Source: an uncultured Alphaproteobacteria bacterium (GTDB lineage Bacteria > Pseudomonadota > Alphaproteobacteria > HIMB59). From it: DNA of 64,000 nucleotides. Positions within the stretch are counted from its first letter, which is position 1. Every line of letters begins with the position of its first letter. The notes beneath the pieces were generated by a model, which did no database searches, was not told where the DNA came from, and saw only the letters and a program-made list of their open reading frames with translations. The stretch lies in NCBI GenBank assembly GCA_902595525.1, contig CACJQJ010000002.1:28640-92639 (forward strand), given 5' to 3'. This document shows, piece after piece, positions 16,144-25,038 of this stretch. The translations under genes and the position numbers were made by a program.

Positions 16144-17065
16144 AATGGTCAAATTTTTTTACTTTGGCAAGATTAAATTTTTTTAGATTTACACCCTTTC
16201 CTTTTTCTACACTTCCAATACATATAATTCTAATACCCCTTTCAATTAAAAGTTTTTTTTTATTTAAATATAATAAGTTTTTAGGTGAGGTAAAAACTGG
16301 AACATACTCCTCCCCACTGGATAAAATAAGTGAAATATATTTTTCTTCTTCAAAAAACTTACAAAGCTTAGAATTAACAGAGTTAAGATTATTTAATTTA
16401 ATTTTTTTTTTGGATTTCAACGAAATAGTTTCTAAAGTTGATAAAAGACTATCTGATAAATCCATACAACTTGTAATATTTAGATGCCTAAATATATCTT
16501 GATAAATATACATTTTAGGTTTTAAAAATTGTTTTACTGATAAATTTTTTAAATTATTAGGTAATTTAAACTTACTATATAAACTTAGGTATCCTAGTTT
16601 TGAATATCCAATACCTGAAAATGTATAAATTTTATCATCAACCTTAGCATTAGATCTCTTTGTTATTTTAGTATTATTAATTTTATCGCTAATAATTGTT
16701 AAAGATAAAAATATTTTCTCAGAAGAAGTAGTATCCCCGCCTATTATCTCAATCTTATTTCTTAGGCATATTCTATGAAAATTAGTTATTATTTGTTGCA
16801 CAAAATTATAGTTTTTATTTGGGAAACTAATATTTAGTAGAACATATTTAGGTACGCCACCTGAGGATTGAATATCACTATAATTTGAAAGAAAAAGTCT
16901 GTGAGCTATGTTTTGAGGAGTAAAATACTTTAGATCAAAATGCTTATTTTCAACTAAAGTATCAGAAGAGATTAATTGTTTTGTTGAGTTTATATAAGCA
17001 CAATCATCACCTATTTTCTTATAATTCTTTTCAAAATAATTAATAATTTTTTGCTCATATGACAT
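16121..17065 (-). CDS. thiL: thiamine-monophosphate kinase
   Basis: Phosphorylates thiamine monophosphate to the cofactor thiamine diphosphate. The 314-aa protein has the ThiL metal/nucleotide motifs: IGDDCA at 18-23, SSDTLVENKHF at 33-43 (with VEN where VEG is usual), a SDIQSSGGVPKY segment in place of the usual SDLAAMGG, and IEIIGGDTTSS further on. It belongs to the AIR-synthase superfamily, which also contains SelD, but the VE-x-x-HF and GGDTT motifs favour ThiL. Convergent with mnmH, overlapping by 23 bases. Confidence 0.9.
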   Translation of the reverse strand: MSYEQKIINYFEKNYKKIGDDCAYINSTKQLISSDTLVENKHFDLKYFTPQNIAHRLFLSNYSDIQSSGGVPKYVLLNISFPNKNYNFVQQIITNFHRICLRNKIEIIGGDTTSSEKIFLSLTIISDKINNTKITKRSNAKVDDKIYTFSGIGYSKLGYLSLYSKFKLPNNLKNLSVKQFLKPKMYIYQDIFRHLNITSCMDLSDSLLSTLETISLKSKKKIKLNNLNSVNSKLCKFFEEEKYISLILSSGEEYVPVFTSPKNLLYLNKKKLLIERGIRIICIGSVEKGKGVNLKKFNLAKVKKFDHFKNNYSL

Positions 17066-17106
17066 TAAGTAAATATAATTGAATATGAATTCAAAAACAG
17101 AGATAT

Positions 17107-18294
17107 TTAACTAATTTTTTTTCTAACCAAAGGAAATGAGTCTCTTTTTTTTGTTAAAACTAGTTGGAAAATCACATTATCACCTTTGGTAAAAGATAAT
17201 TCACTTAAATTTAAATAAGCTTCCCACATTCTTATAAATCTATCATCATACAGTTTAAGAACCTCTTTTTCTTCTTTTTTAAAATTTTTAAACCAATGAG
17301 AAAGTGTTTTAGCATAATGTAATCTAAGAACCTCTATATCTGAGATTATAAGTCCAGATTTTTCTACTGCTGGCATTACCTCAGACAAAGATGGTATATA
17401 GCCACCAGGAAAAATATATTTTCTAATAAATGCAGGAGTCATTTTCGGAACTCTAATATTGCCGATTGTATGTACTACCGCTATGCCATCATCAGATAAT
17501 AAATTATAAATTTTTTTAAAATATGTTTTGTAAAAAGGTTTTCCTACATGCTCAAACATTCCAACAGAAACTATTTTTGTATAAGAATTCTCTTCATCTC
17601 TATAATCTTGTAAAGAATAAGATAAATTTTCATTTTTATCTGACTTTTTAAGTTGGTCATTACAGTATTTAATTTGCTCTTCAGATAATGAAACACCCTT
17701 TACTTTACAGTCATGATGGTCTGCAAAATGTCTACTAAGTGATCCCCACCCACACCCTATGTCTAAAACTCTATCATTGGAATTTAATAATAATTTGTCA
17801 GCTAATCTGCTCATTTTGTTAGTTTGTGCTTGTGTTAATGAATCGTTTTCATTTTCGAAGTATGCGCATGAATATTGCCTAGTTTCATCCAAAAATAAAT
17901 CATACAACCTATCAGATAAGTCATAGTGACTTGCGACATTACTTTTTGAACTCTTAACGAAATTTAACTGAAATAGTGGATTAATGATTAAAATAATTCT
18001 GAATATTAGTGTATTTGATATTTTTTCAAGGTATTTATTATAATTTTCAATAAGTAATTCAGAAAACTCATAAAAAGTCGAATTGCTTAACTCGTAATCT
18101 TTATCCATATATCCTTCCGTAAGCACAAGAGAAGGTGCATAAAAAATTTTATTTAAAAATTTCTTGTTATTGATCTGTAAAATTAATGGATCAGTGCCGT
18201 TGTCAATAAGATGGTCATTTCCATCAAATTTTATAATAACAGATCTTGTTTTGATTAAGTGTTTAATTAAAAATTTAAGTACCCTAAAAGACAT
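17107..18294 (-). CDS. cfa: cyclopropane-fatty-acyl-phospholipid synthase
   Basis: SAM-dependent enzyme that converts cis-unsaturated membrane phospholipid acyl chains to cyclopropane chains. The 395-aa protein has the family's N-terminal lipid-binding region and a methyltransferase domain with VLDIGCGWGS near 173-182, then GVSLSEEQ, a YRD segment, FEHVG and the aromatic C-terminal HWFKNF motif. The YSCAYF segment near 140 is also characteristic. It stands between thiL and the divergent nadE. Related fatty-acid methyltransferases are possible, but motif order and length match Cfa well. Confidence 0.92.
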   Translation of the reverse strand: MSFRVLKFLIKHLIKTRSVIIKFDGNDHLIDNGTDPLILQINNKKFLNKIFYAPSLVLTEGYMDKDYELSNSTFYEFSELLIENYNKYLEKISNTLIFRIILIINPLFQLNFVKSSKSNVASHYDLSDRLYDLFLDETRQYSCAYFENENDSLTQAQTNKMSRLADKLLLNSNDRVLDIGCGWGSLSRHFADHHDCKVKGVSLSEEQIKYCNDQLKKSDKNENLSYSLQDYRDEENSYTKIVSVGMFEHVGKPFYKTYFKKIYNLLSDDGIAVVHTIGNIRVPKMTPAFIRKYIFPGGYIPSLSEVMPAVEKSGLIISDIEVLRLHYAKTLSHWFKNFKKEEKEVLKLYDDRFIRMWEAYLNLSELSFTKGDNVIFQLVLTKKRDSFPLVRKKIS

Positions 18295-18383
18295 AATTTT
18301 CTTATATATATCTAAATATACAAAATTTATAAAATTTTATCATATATTGATTGATAAAATGAATTAAAATATCAATTAAATAG

Positions 18384-18414
18384 TTGAACTTTTAATATTA
18401 AGCTAACGTAATAC
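18384..18414 (+). promoter_or_regulatory. candidate nadE promoter, possibly giving a leaderless mRNA
   Basis: TTGAAC at 18384-18389 and TAATAC at 18409-18414 are separated by 19 bases, somewhat longer than ideal. Transcription would start around 18420, at the nadE ATG itself. No Shine-Dalgarno sequence precedes the ATG, which fits. Motif matching only. Confidence 0.3.
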
Positions 18415-18419
18415 AAAAT

Positions 18420-19151
18420 ATGCATACCAAAGAAAAAATTGAATTTATATCAAATTGGATAAAAGATTATGCACATTCAAACAATGTCGATGCGTTAGTT
18501 ATTGGTATTTCAGGAGGTATTGACTCTGCTGTCACTAGTACGTTGTCAGCAAAAACTGGCTTAAAAACTTTTGTTGCGAACATGCCTATACTTGATCACA
18601 AAACAACTAATGAAAGAGGTATAAATCACATAGACTGGTTAAAAAAGAATTTTAGTAATGTAACGGACTTTAAAATAGATCTCTCTCTTGTATTTGAAAG
18701 TTTTAAATCAGCTCTTGATAAAAATGACTCTGAACACGGTTATGCAAATTCACAGGCTCGATTAAGGATGATGACTTTGTATCAAATAGCAGCTAGCAAT
18801 AACGGAATTGTTGTTGGCACAGGAAATAAGGTCGAAGACTTTGGAATTGGTTTTTATACAAAATACGGTGATGGAGGAGTCGATATTTCTCCAATCGCAG
18901 ATTGTCTCAAAACAGAAGTATGGGATATGGGGAAGGAACTAAATATAAGCCAAGACATAATAGATGCAGCCCCAACAGATGGTTTATGGACTGATGGAAG
19001 ATCTGATGAAGATCAAGTTGGTTTAAGTTACTCTGAAATTGAAGAGGCAATGATTAATGAGAAATCATCAAATAGAAAAAAGTATCTTGAGATTAGAAAA
19101 AATAACGTTCATAAAATGAATCCTATCCCTGTTTGTATTTTACCAAAATAA
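18420..19151 (+). CDS. nadE: NAD synthetase, ammonia-dependent type
   Basis: Amidates nicotinic acid adenine dinucleotide to NAD using ATP. The 243-aa protein contains the PP-loop SGGIDS at 31-36 and conserved later segments (GTGNKVEDFGIGFYTKYGDGGVDISPI split over 135-160, and PTDGLWTDGR). It lacks the N-terminal nitrilase-type glutaminase domain found in the large NadE of many alphaproteobacteria, so it should use free ammonia or a separate amidotransferase. It is a single-gene unit, divergent from cfa and ending 12 bases from the convergent ugpC. Confidence 0.93.
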   Translation: MHTKEKIEFISNWIKDYAHSNNVDALVIGISGGIDSAVTSTLSAKTGLKTFVANMPILDHKTTNERGINHIDWLKKNFSNVTDFKIDLSLVFESFKSALDKNDSEHGYANSQARLRMMTLYQIAASNNGIVVGTGNKVEDFGIGFYTKYGDGGVDISPIADCLKTEVWDMGKELNISQDIIDAAPTDGLWTDGRSDEDQVGLSYSEIEEAMINEKSSNRKKYLEIRKNNVHKMNPIPVCILPK

Positions 19152-19163
19152 ACTTTGTAAAAC

Positions 19164-20210
19164 TTATACTCTTAAACCAGTAGTGTTATCAAAAAGGTGC
19201 ACTGATGTACTAGATATTTCAAATTTAAATGTATCTCCTGCATTTAGATTTATCTTCGAAGACAATTTACAACTAAACTCTTGATCACCAATTTTTGAAT
19301 AAATGATCATATCTGAACCTAGATACTCAACTAAATTTGCTACACAAGAATGCTTTCCATTATCTGATATTAGGATATCGTCTGGCCTTATACCTAAAGT
19401 AGCGTCATCTATGTTTGTAGAATTATTAAGGTTAATTTTCATATCAGCTATATGAGCTATGCCATTTTCAATTTTGCAATTAAATAAATTCATCTGTGGG
19501 GATCCTATAAATTCAGCAACAAATTTAGTATTTGGTTTAGAATATATCTCTTTAGGTGTACCAACTTGTTCAACAACACCATTGTTAATTACTACTATCC
19601 TATCCCCTAGTGTCATCGCTTCTGTTTGATCATGGGTAACAAAAATACTTGTTACGCCCATTTGTCTTTGAAGACGTTTGATTTCCAAACGCATTTGATT
19701 TCTTAATTTTGCATCTAAGTTAGATAATGGTTCATCAAATAAAAATATTTTTGGATTTCTAACTATGGCTCTTCCCATTGCAACTCGTTGCCTTTGCCCT
19801 CCTGAAAGCATACTTGGTTTTCTTGTGAGTAATTGATCTATTTCTAAGAGTTTAGCTACATCATTAACTTTGTTATTGATCTCTTCTTTAGATATTCCTC
19901 TATTTTTAAGACCATAAGCCATATTATTAAATACTGACATGTGAGGATAAAGTGCATAATTTTGAAAAACCATTGCTACATCTCTTTCAGATGGATCAAT
20001 TTTATTAATAATATTTCCATCTAGAGATATTTCTCCATTTGTAATATCCTCTAGACCTGCAATCATTCTTAATAATGTTGATTTGCCACATCCACTAGGT
20101 CCAACAAATACAACAAATTCTCCATTTTCAATATTTAAAGAAGTCTCATTAACAGCTTTAGTGCCATTAGGATATATTTTAGTAATATTTTGTAATTCTA
20201 AAAAACTCAT
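19164..20210 (-). CDS. ugpC: ABC transporter ATPase, UgpC/MalK type
   Basis: Cytosolic ATPase energising the carbohydrate/glycerol-phosphate importer encoded upstream. Starting at the ATG at 20210, 2 bases after the permease stop, gives 348 aa; an upstream start at 20249 would add 13 residues overlapping the permease. Walker A GPSGCGKST, signature LSGGQRQRVAMGRA, Walker B FLFDEPLSNLD and the H-loop VTHDQ are intact, and a TOBE-type C-terminal domain follows, as in MalK/UgpC. Last gene of the five-gene ugp string. The name rests on the UgpB-like binding protein. Confidence 0.9.
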   Translation of the reverse strand: MSFLELQNITKIYPNGTKAVNETSLNIENGEFVVFVGPSGCGKSTLLRMIAGLEDITNGEISLDGNIINKIDPSERDVAMVFQNYALYPHMSVFNNMAYGLKNRGISKEEINNKVNDVAKLLEIDQLLTRKPSMLSGGQRQRVAMGRAIVRNPKIFLFDEPLSNLDAKLRNQMRLEIKRLQRQMGVTSIFVTHDQTEAMTLGDRIVVINNGVVEQVGTPKEIYSKPNTKFVAEFIGSPQMNLFNCKIENGIAHIADMKINLNNSTNIDDATLGIRPDDILISDNGKHSCVANLVEYLGSDMIIYSKIGDQEFSCKLSSKINLNAGDTFKFEISSTSVHLFDNTTGLRV

Positions 20211-20212
20211 TT

Positions 20213-21064
20213 TTATTTTTCTGTTTGAATCAATCCTTTGATAAACCATCTTTGAAGAATTACAACAACTAACACAGGTGGTAGCATTGATAATATAATA
20301 TAGGCAAATCTTTCACCTGTTCTGGGTAAAGCAACACCCTCATAATTTTCTGTAAAAATTATCTTCATTCCCATCACTACTGTCCAATATTTTTCGTCAG
20401 TAGTCATTATTAGAGGCCATAAATATTGGCTATATCCATAGACAAACATAAAAATAAACATAGCCGCTAACATTGTTTTTGATAGAGGCAATAAGAAGTC
20501 AATAAAAAATCTCCAACTATTTGCACCATCTAATTTTGCAGACTCTAACAATTCATCAGGGATTGTTTTATAAAATTGTCTAAAGAAAAATGTTGCAGTA
20601 GCAGAAGCAACTAGTGGGAGTATAAGTCCTGTATATGTATTTGTAAGACCAAGATCTGATACAATTTTATAACTTGGAAAAATTCTTACTTCTAGTGGAA
20701 CTAAAAGAGTAATAAAAATTAGCCAAAATATTGGAACAGCTAATTTAAATCTAAAATAAACTAATGCGTAAGCTGACATAGCTGAGATGACAACTTTCAA
20801 CGTTGCGATACCAAGAGCCATAATAAAACTATTTACAAACATTCTTGCTGCAGTAACTTCCTCAGACCAACCCCCTTTTTCATTCAAAACTTCATTGTAA
20901 TTTTGAGAAAAACTCTCACCTAAAAAAAATTTCATTCCCTCAGTCATTATTGAAACATTATCATGAGTTGAAGTGGCAAAAGAAAACCAAATTGGTAATA
21001 CCATTAATAAAACGCCAAGTATGAGAATAATGTGTGTTAGTATTTCTAATGGTTTGAATTTCAT
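20213..21064 (-). CDS. ugpE: ABC sugar permease, UgpE/MalG type (copy 2)
   Basis: Inner-membrane permease with six segments; 283 aa is normal. The EAA loop region PDELLESAKLDGANSWRFF near 183-201 contacts the ATPase. Very similar to the permease immediately upstream (21061-21882) along its whole length, including FWLIFITLLVPLE, ATFFFRQFYK and QYLWPLIMTT, and it has an extra stretch near residues 245-252 (FTENYEGVALPRTGE region). Its ATG overlaps the stop of the first copy as ATGA. Clearly a tandem duplication; both copies look intact. Confidence 0.88.
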   Translation of the reverse strand: MKFKPLEILTHIILILGVLLMVLPIWFSFATSTHDNVSIMTEGMKFFLGESFSQNYNEVLNEKGGWSEEVTAARMFVNSFIMALGIATLKVVISAMSAYALVYFRFKLAVPIFWLIFITLLVPLEVRIFPSYKIVSDLGLTNTYTGLILPLVASATATFFFRQFYKTIPDELLESAKLDGANSWRFFIDFLLPLSKTMLAAMFIFMFVYGYSQYLWPLIMTTDEKYWTVVMGMKIIFTENYEGVALPRTGERFAYIILSMLPPVLVVVILQRWFIKGLIQTEK

Positions 21065-21882
21065 TTATTTTGAAATATTCCTTGAATAAATAATTTTTGT
21101 AGAAAAATAATTATAATTACTGGTGGGATCATTGACATAATTACAAAAGCAAAGCGGTCAGAAATAGATCCGTACATTGTCTTAAGACCCATTACAACCG
21201 TCCAATATTGTTCACTAGTAGTCATTATTAATGGCCAAAGGTATTGATTATAGCCAAATACGAACATAAATATAAAAACAGCAGCAATCATCGTTTTAGA
21301 TAAAGGAATTAAAAAATCTATAAAAAATCTAAAACTATTAGTTCCATCTAATTTAGCCGCTTCTAATAATTCATCAGGAATTGATTTATAAAATTGTCTA
21401 AAAAAGAAGGTTGCTATTGCAGAGGCAGAGATAGGTAGAATTAAGCCAGCAAATGTATTTACAAGATTTAATTTTGACATAACTGTGTATGAGGGCATTA
21501 TTCTAAGCTCCAAAGGAACTAATAGAGTAATAAAAATTAACCAAAATATAAAAGTCGCATATTTGACTTTAAAATAAACTAAACCGTATGCGGCCATAAG
21601 TGATGTAATTACAGATAAAGTCGCTATACCTGTTGCCATAACAAAACTATTAAAAAACATTTTAAGAGCTGTTATTTCATTAAAAAAACCAGATTGTTTA
21701 AATAAAACCCTAGAGTAATTATCAATAAAATTATCTCCTAAAAAAAATTGTAAACCGTTGGTATTTATAAAAAGGCTTGAATGTGTTGAGCTTGCAAAAA
21801 TTATCCATATTGGAACAACCATAATAAGTAAACCAATTGAAAGAATAAAATGATTAATAGTTGAAGATATATATTTAGTCAT
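21061..21882 (-). CDS. ugpE: ABC sugar permease, UgpE/MalG type (copy 1)
   Basis: A 273-aa inner-membrane permease of the carbohydrate-uptake type with six hydrophobic segments and the EAA loop PDELLEAAKLDGTNSFRFF near 182-200. It follows the UgpA-type permease with a one-base stop/start overlap (TAATG) and precedes its own close paralogue. Either copy could pair with UgpA; possibly two alternative heterodimers form, or one copy is diverging towards a different ligand. Confidence 0.88.
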   Translation of the reverse strand: MTKYISSTINHFILSIGLLIMVVPIWIIFASSTHSSLFINTNGLQFFLGDNFIDNYSRVLFKQSGFFNEITALKMFFNSFVMATGIATLSVITSLMAAYGLVYFKVKYATFIFWLIFITLLVPLELRIMPSYTVMSKLNLVNTFAGLILPISASAIATFFFRQFYKSIPDELLEAAKLDGTNSFRFFIDFLIPLSKTMIAAVFIFMFVFGYNQYLWPLIMTTSEQYWTVVMGLKTMYGSISDRFAFVIMSMIPPVIIIIFLQKLFIQGIFQNK

Positions 21883-22760
21883 TAATTGTAGTGAATTTTA
21901 CCCTCAATGTATCTGAATTGAAAAATTGTAATAACAAGAACTATTATCATCATCATGATTGATTGGGCACCAGCACTTCCAAGATCTAAACCTTTGAAGC
22001 CATCAATGTAGGCTTTATAAACTAAAGTTTTAGTTTCGCTACCAGGAGCTCCAATAGTAGTTGTATCTATAATTCCAAATGTATCAAAGAAGGCATAAGT
22101 TATATTAATTATAATTAAGAAAAAAGTAGTCGGCATTAATAAAGGAAAAGTAATTGTCCAAAATCTTCGAATGTTGCTTTTACAATCAATAATAGAAGCT
22201 TCAATAACTGTTTTTTGAATAGCCTGAAGTCCAGCTAAAAAGAAAATAAAATTTGCACTTATTTGTTTCCAGGAACCAGCTATAATTACATAAATATATG
22301 CATCAAATACATTTTCATACCAATTAAAACCCCATAAATTATTGAATAAATGATGAAGTAAACCATATCTTTCACTGAAAAAATAATTAGCCATAACACC
22401 AACGACAGCCGGTGCAATAGCATAAGGCCAAATTAATAGTGTTTTATATGCACTTTTTCCATGCATGACTTTATTAGCTTGCACGGCAAGCAATAAACCA
22501 ATTGAACCTGTAATAAGAGTAATTACGAAACTATAGATAATTGTAAACTTGAAAGCAGTAAAATAGGAGGGATCAGAAAAAATAAATAAAAAATTATCAA
22601 AGCCAGCAAACTGAGAACCAAAACCAAAAGCATCTTGCATAGTGAATGCATCTTTAAACGTTTGAATAATTGGCCAATATAAAAAAATTAATAAAATTAA
22701 AAGCTGAGGAGCTAAGAAAAAATATTGAGAATAATTTGATTTAAATTGAACTTTTTTCAT
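21882..22760 (-). CDS. ugpA: ABC sugar permease, UgpA/MalF type
   Basis: First inner-membrane permease of the importer, 292 aa, six membrane segments, with the N-terminal FLAPQLLILLIFLYWPII typical of UgpA-type proteins and the EAA-like loop IQKTVIEASIIDCKSNIRRF near 186-205 (Asp-Cys where Asp-Gly is usual). It is separated from ugpB by a 51-base gap containing a strong hairpin, which may lower its expression relative to the binding protein. Followed directly by two UgpE-type genes. Confidence 0.9.
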   Translation of the reverse strand: MKKVQFKSNYSQYFFLAPQLLILLIFLYWPIIQTFKDAFTMQDAFGFGSQFAGFDNFLFIFSDPSYFTAFKFTIIYSFVITLITGSIGLLLAVQANKVMHGKSAYKTLLIWPYAIAPAVVGVMANYFFSERYGLLHHLFNNLWGFNWYENVFDAYIYVIIAGSWKQISANFIFFLAGLQAIQKTVIEASIIDCKSNIRRFWTITFPLLMPTTFFLIIINITYAFFDTFGIIDTTTIGAPGSETKTLVYKAYIDGFKGLDLGSAGAQSIMMMIIVLVITIFQFRYIEGKIHYN

Positions 22761-22766
22761 TAAATT

Positions 22767-22797
22767 AAAAGGAGGATAATATAAATATCCTCCTTTT
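22767..22797 (-). terminator. intra-operon hairpin between ugpB and ugpA
   Basis: A perfect 12-bp inverted repeat (AAAAGGAGGATA / TATCCTCCTTTT) with a 7-base loop. On the minus strand it follows the ugpB stop by about 15 bases, and its 3' arm ends in TTTT, giving a weak intrinsic terminator. It probably allows partial read-through into ugpA or protects the ugpB mRNA 3' end. The AGGAGG in the 5' arm lies about 30 bases from the ugpA ATG, too far to serve as its ribosome binding site. Confidence 0.7.
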
Positions 22798-22811
22798 TAA
22801 AATAATATAAA

Positions 22812-24119
22812 TTATAGAGTTTTAGCAAACTGTTTTAATAGTTTTGCTGCACCCTTATCCATATTGCTTAGAGCTTTTTCAACTGTGATATCGCCATTAA
22901 GCATTGGCTCAACATTTTCGTATATTACTTCACGAATTTGAGGCCAGTTACCTGCTCTATATCCACCAGGGATAGTTGAACCCTCTAGACCTAATTGATC
23001 ACCAACAGCTTTATGATAAGGAGATGCTCTATAAAAATTTATAGTTTCAGCTAACTCTATACCACCTTTTGTTACAGCAGCGTAACCTGTCATATTATGA
23101 TAGTATAAATCCATTTCTGGTGAGCCCATAAATTCAATAAATTTAGCAAGTCCTTTATACTCTTCTTCTGTATGACCGTTTAAAATCCAATTAGCAGCAC
23201 CACCAATAAATGTTGGATACTCTTTACCACCTGTTACTGAGTCCCAATATGGTATTGGGTTGGTTGTAAAGTTTGGAAGGACACCTTTCATACCTCCAAA
23301 AGATGCAGCAGATCCAAACCAAAACGCAGCCTCACCATTAGTAAAAGGTGCTTGGTTATCTCCCCATGCTCTTCCTTTGTAGCCGTAGTAACCCTTTTCA
23401 TACCATTCTTTAACTTTAGTCCAGTGATAAACAAAAGCTTCTGTATCAGCAAAAAGTGTCTTTGTAGGAACAGCATCATAGCCATTATTGCCATCTGTCA
23501 TCAATAAATTATGCCTAGAGAAGAAATTTTCAGTCCAAATCCAAGGACTGTGACTTTGAAGAAGAGGAATATATCCGGCATCGAGTATCTTTTGAGCCAT
23601 ACCCTCAAATTCTTCGTAAGTTTTTGGAACCTCTTCAATACCAACTTCATTTAAAATATCCATATTGGCATACATGAGACATGTAGAACTATTAAATGGA
23701 ACACCGATCATTTTTCCATCACCATCAGCATAAAAGTTTTTTATACCAGGAATGTAGTTATCAGCATCAACATCAATACCATATTTTTCGGCCATCTCTT
23801 CAAAGCCGATCACAACTCCATTTTTAACTTGCGCTACCATGATAGCCGCACCTGCATCATAGACTTGTGAATAATGAGGTTGATCACCTGCTCTAAAAGC
23901 AGCTATTGTAGCTGCCATGTTGTCCTCATAGCTTCCTTTACCAGTAGGGATAACCATATACTCATCTTGTGATTCATTAAATCGATTAGCTATTTCTATG
24001 ATTACATCACCTAAAAAACCACTGTTACCATACCACCAATGAATTTCGGTTTTACTGTAACTGTTTGAAGTAAATGCAAAAGAAACTAAAAGTACAAAAA
24101 TACTAATTAGTTTTTTCAT
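22812..24119 (-). CDS. ugpB: periplasmic solute-binding protein, UgpB-like
   Basis: Periplasmic ligand receptor for the importer, 435 aa, with a 22-residue signal peptide ending SYS. It resembles UgpB (sn-glycerol-3-phosphate and glycerophosphodiesters): IHWWYGNSGFLGD at the mature N-terminus, the YEDNMAATIAAFRAGDQPHYSQVYDAG stretch (about 64-90), and a conserved GNWPQIREVIYENVE near the C-terminus. E. coli UgpB is similar in length and pattern, but the ligand could be another phosphodiester or sugar. A good Shine-Dalgarno AGGAGG precedes the ATG. First gene of the operon. Confidence 0.9.
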   Translation of the reverse strand: MKKLISIFVLLVSFAFTSNSYSKTEIHWWYGNSGFLGDVIIEIANRFNESQDEYMVIPTGKGSYEDNMAATIAAFRAGDQPHYSQVYDAGAAIMVAQVKNGVVIGFEEMAEKYGIDVDADNYIPGIKNFYADGDGKMIGVPFNSSTCLMYANMDILNEVGIEEVPKTYEEFEGMAQKILDAGYIPLLQSHSPWIWTENFFSRHNLLMTDGNNGYDAVPTKTLFADTEAFVYHWTKVKEWYEKGYYGYKGRAWGDNQAPFTNGEAAFWFGSAASFGGMKGVLPNFTTNPIPYWDSVTGGKEYPTFIGGAANWILNGHTEEEYKGLAKFIEFMGSPEMDLYYHNMTGYAAVTKGGIELAETINFYRASPYHKAVGDQLGLEGSTIPGGYRAGNWPQIREVIYENVEPMLNGDITVEKALSNMDKGAAKLLKQFAKTL

Positions 24120-24134
24120 TATGTCCTCCTATTA

Positions 24135-24179
24135 GAACGTTCCTGTTATCATTATATAACTATTTAATAGACTCAGGAA
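24135..24179 (-). promoter_or_regulatory. candidate ugpB promoter with small palindrome
   Basis: On the minus strand a TATAAT occupies 24156-24151 and a poor -35 (TTCCTG) occupies 24179-24174, spacing 17. Between the -10 and the ribosome binding site lies the 8-bp palindrome GAACGTTC (24135-24142), a possible but unproven operator. Only the -10 is a good match. Confidence 0.3.
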
Positions 24180-24246
24180 TAGATTGGTTGTGTATAACTT
24201 AACAAAAAAAATAAAAAAACTATGAATTTTTTATGAAATTTTAAAA

Positions 24247-24693
24247 TTAAGCTATGATTTGTATGTTTTTTATTAAATATCTTAATGCGTAAATAAATCC
24301 ATCTTTACCCATACCTATAATTGAACAATCACAAGCTGGTGCTATGAGAGACTTTCTTCGAAAGTCCTCTCTAGAATATATATTGGATAAATGAACTTCT
24401 ATTTTAAATATTGTTTTAATTTCAAGGGAGTCGTGTAATGAAACCGAGGTATGAGTCAAACCACCAGGATTAATTATGATACCAACGTATGACTCATCTA
24501 AGCCATTTATTTTATTGATGATCTCTCCTTCTATATTGCTTTGGAAAAAATCAAGTTTACATCCTAATGTTTCAGACTCCTTAAGTAACTCGTTTTCCAA
24601 ATCTTTTAATGTGAAATTTCCATAAACACTCTCTTTGCGTTTACCTAACATTTCTAGATTAGGGCCATTAATAACTAAAATTTTATTGTCCAT
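24247..24693 (-). CDS. aroQ: type II 3-dehydroquinate dehydratase
   Basis: Dehydrates 3-dehydroquinate to 3-dehydroshikimate in the shikimate pathway. The 148-aa size is exact for type II. The NGPNLEMLGKR start, catalytic Y24 in VYGNFTL, the INPGGLTHTSVSLHD segment near 74-88 and EVHLSNIYSREDFR near 98-111 (catalytic His) are all present. It is a single-gene unit upstream of the ugp region, divergent from the small gene at 24819. Confidence 0.96.
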   Translation of the reverse strand: MDNKILVINGPNLEMLGKRKESVYGNFTLKDLENELLKESETLGCKLDFFQSNIEGEIINKINGLDESYVGIIINPGGLTHTSVSLHDSLEIKTIFKIEVHLSNIYSREDFRRKSLIAPACDCSIIGMGKDGFIYALRYLIKNIQIIA

Positions 24694-24818
24694 ATTTATT
24701 GAACTTATATCAAAGATTTTATCATTCCCAATGGGTATAATTTTAAATATTTTTATATTTTTTTGGTTAAAATCACTATATTTATGATATTTAGTTAATT
24801 ATTAATAGGAGGTTAGTT

Positions 24819-25031
24819 ATGAGAAAATTCATTATAGATATGACTATGTCGTATGACTTTCAGGTAACTATAGAGGCTGAGTCGGAGGAAGCAGCAAAAG
24901 CAAAGTTTACAAATACACCATTAGAACAACTTGGTAGCTATAAATTCGGCTCATTTTATAAGACATTTAGAGGTATAAAATTAGATGAATTTGATCCAAG
25001 ATTTTATAAAGACGAAGATAAAGTAAGATAA
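24819..25031 (+). CDS. small hypothetical protein upstream of bioY
   Basis: A 70-aa soluble protein preceded by AGGAGG 8 bases before the ATG. The N-terminal half reads as two beta strands with a helix (YDFQVTIEAESEEAAKAKF), and the C-terminus is aromatic and charged. It ends 7 bases before bioY and is probably co-transcribed with it. I recognise no family. A link with biotin is suggested only by position. Confidence 0.65.
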   Translation: MRKFIIDMTMSYDFQVTIEAESEEAAKAKFTNTPLEQLGSYKFGSFYKTFRGIKLDEFDPRFYKDEDKVR

Positions 25032-25038
25032 TCATACG

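Noticed and set aside
16121..17065. Possible selD next to mnmH
   Set aside because: The protein belongs to the same superfamily, but the motifs IGDDCA, VE-x-x-HF and GGDTT fit ThiL; the SelD N-terminal Cys/Sec-Lys motif is missing.
22767..22797. Riboswitch or ribosome-binding-site sequestering structure upstream of ugpA
   Set aside because: It is a simple perfect stem-loop without conserved multi-stem architecture, and its AGGAGG is too far from the ugpA start to be the ribosome binding site.
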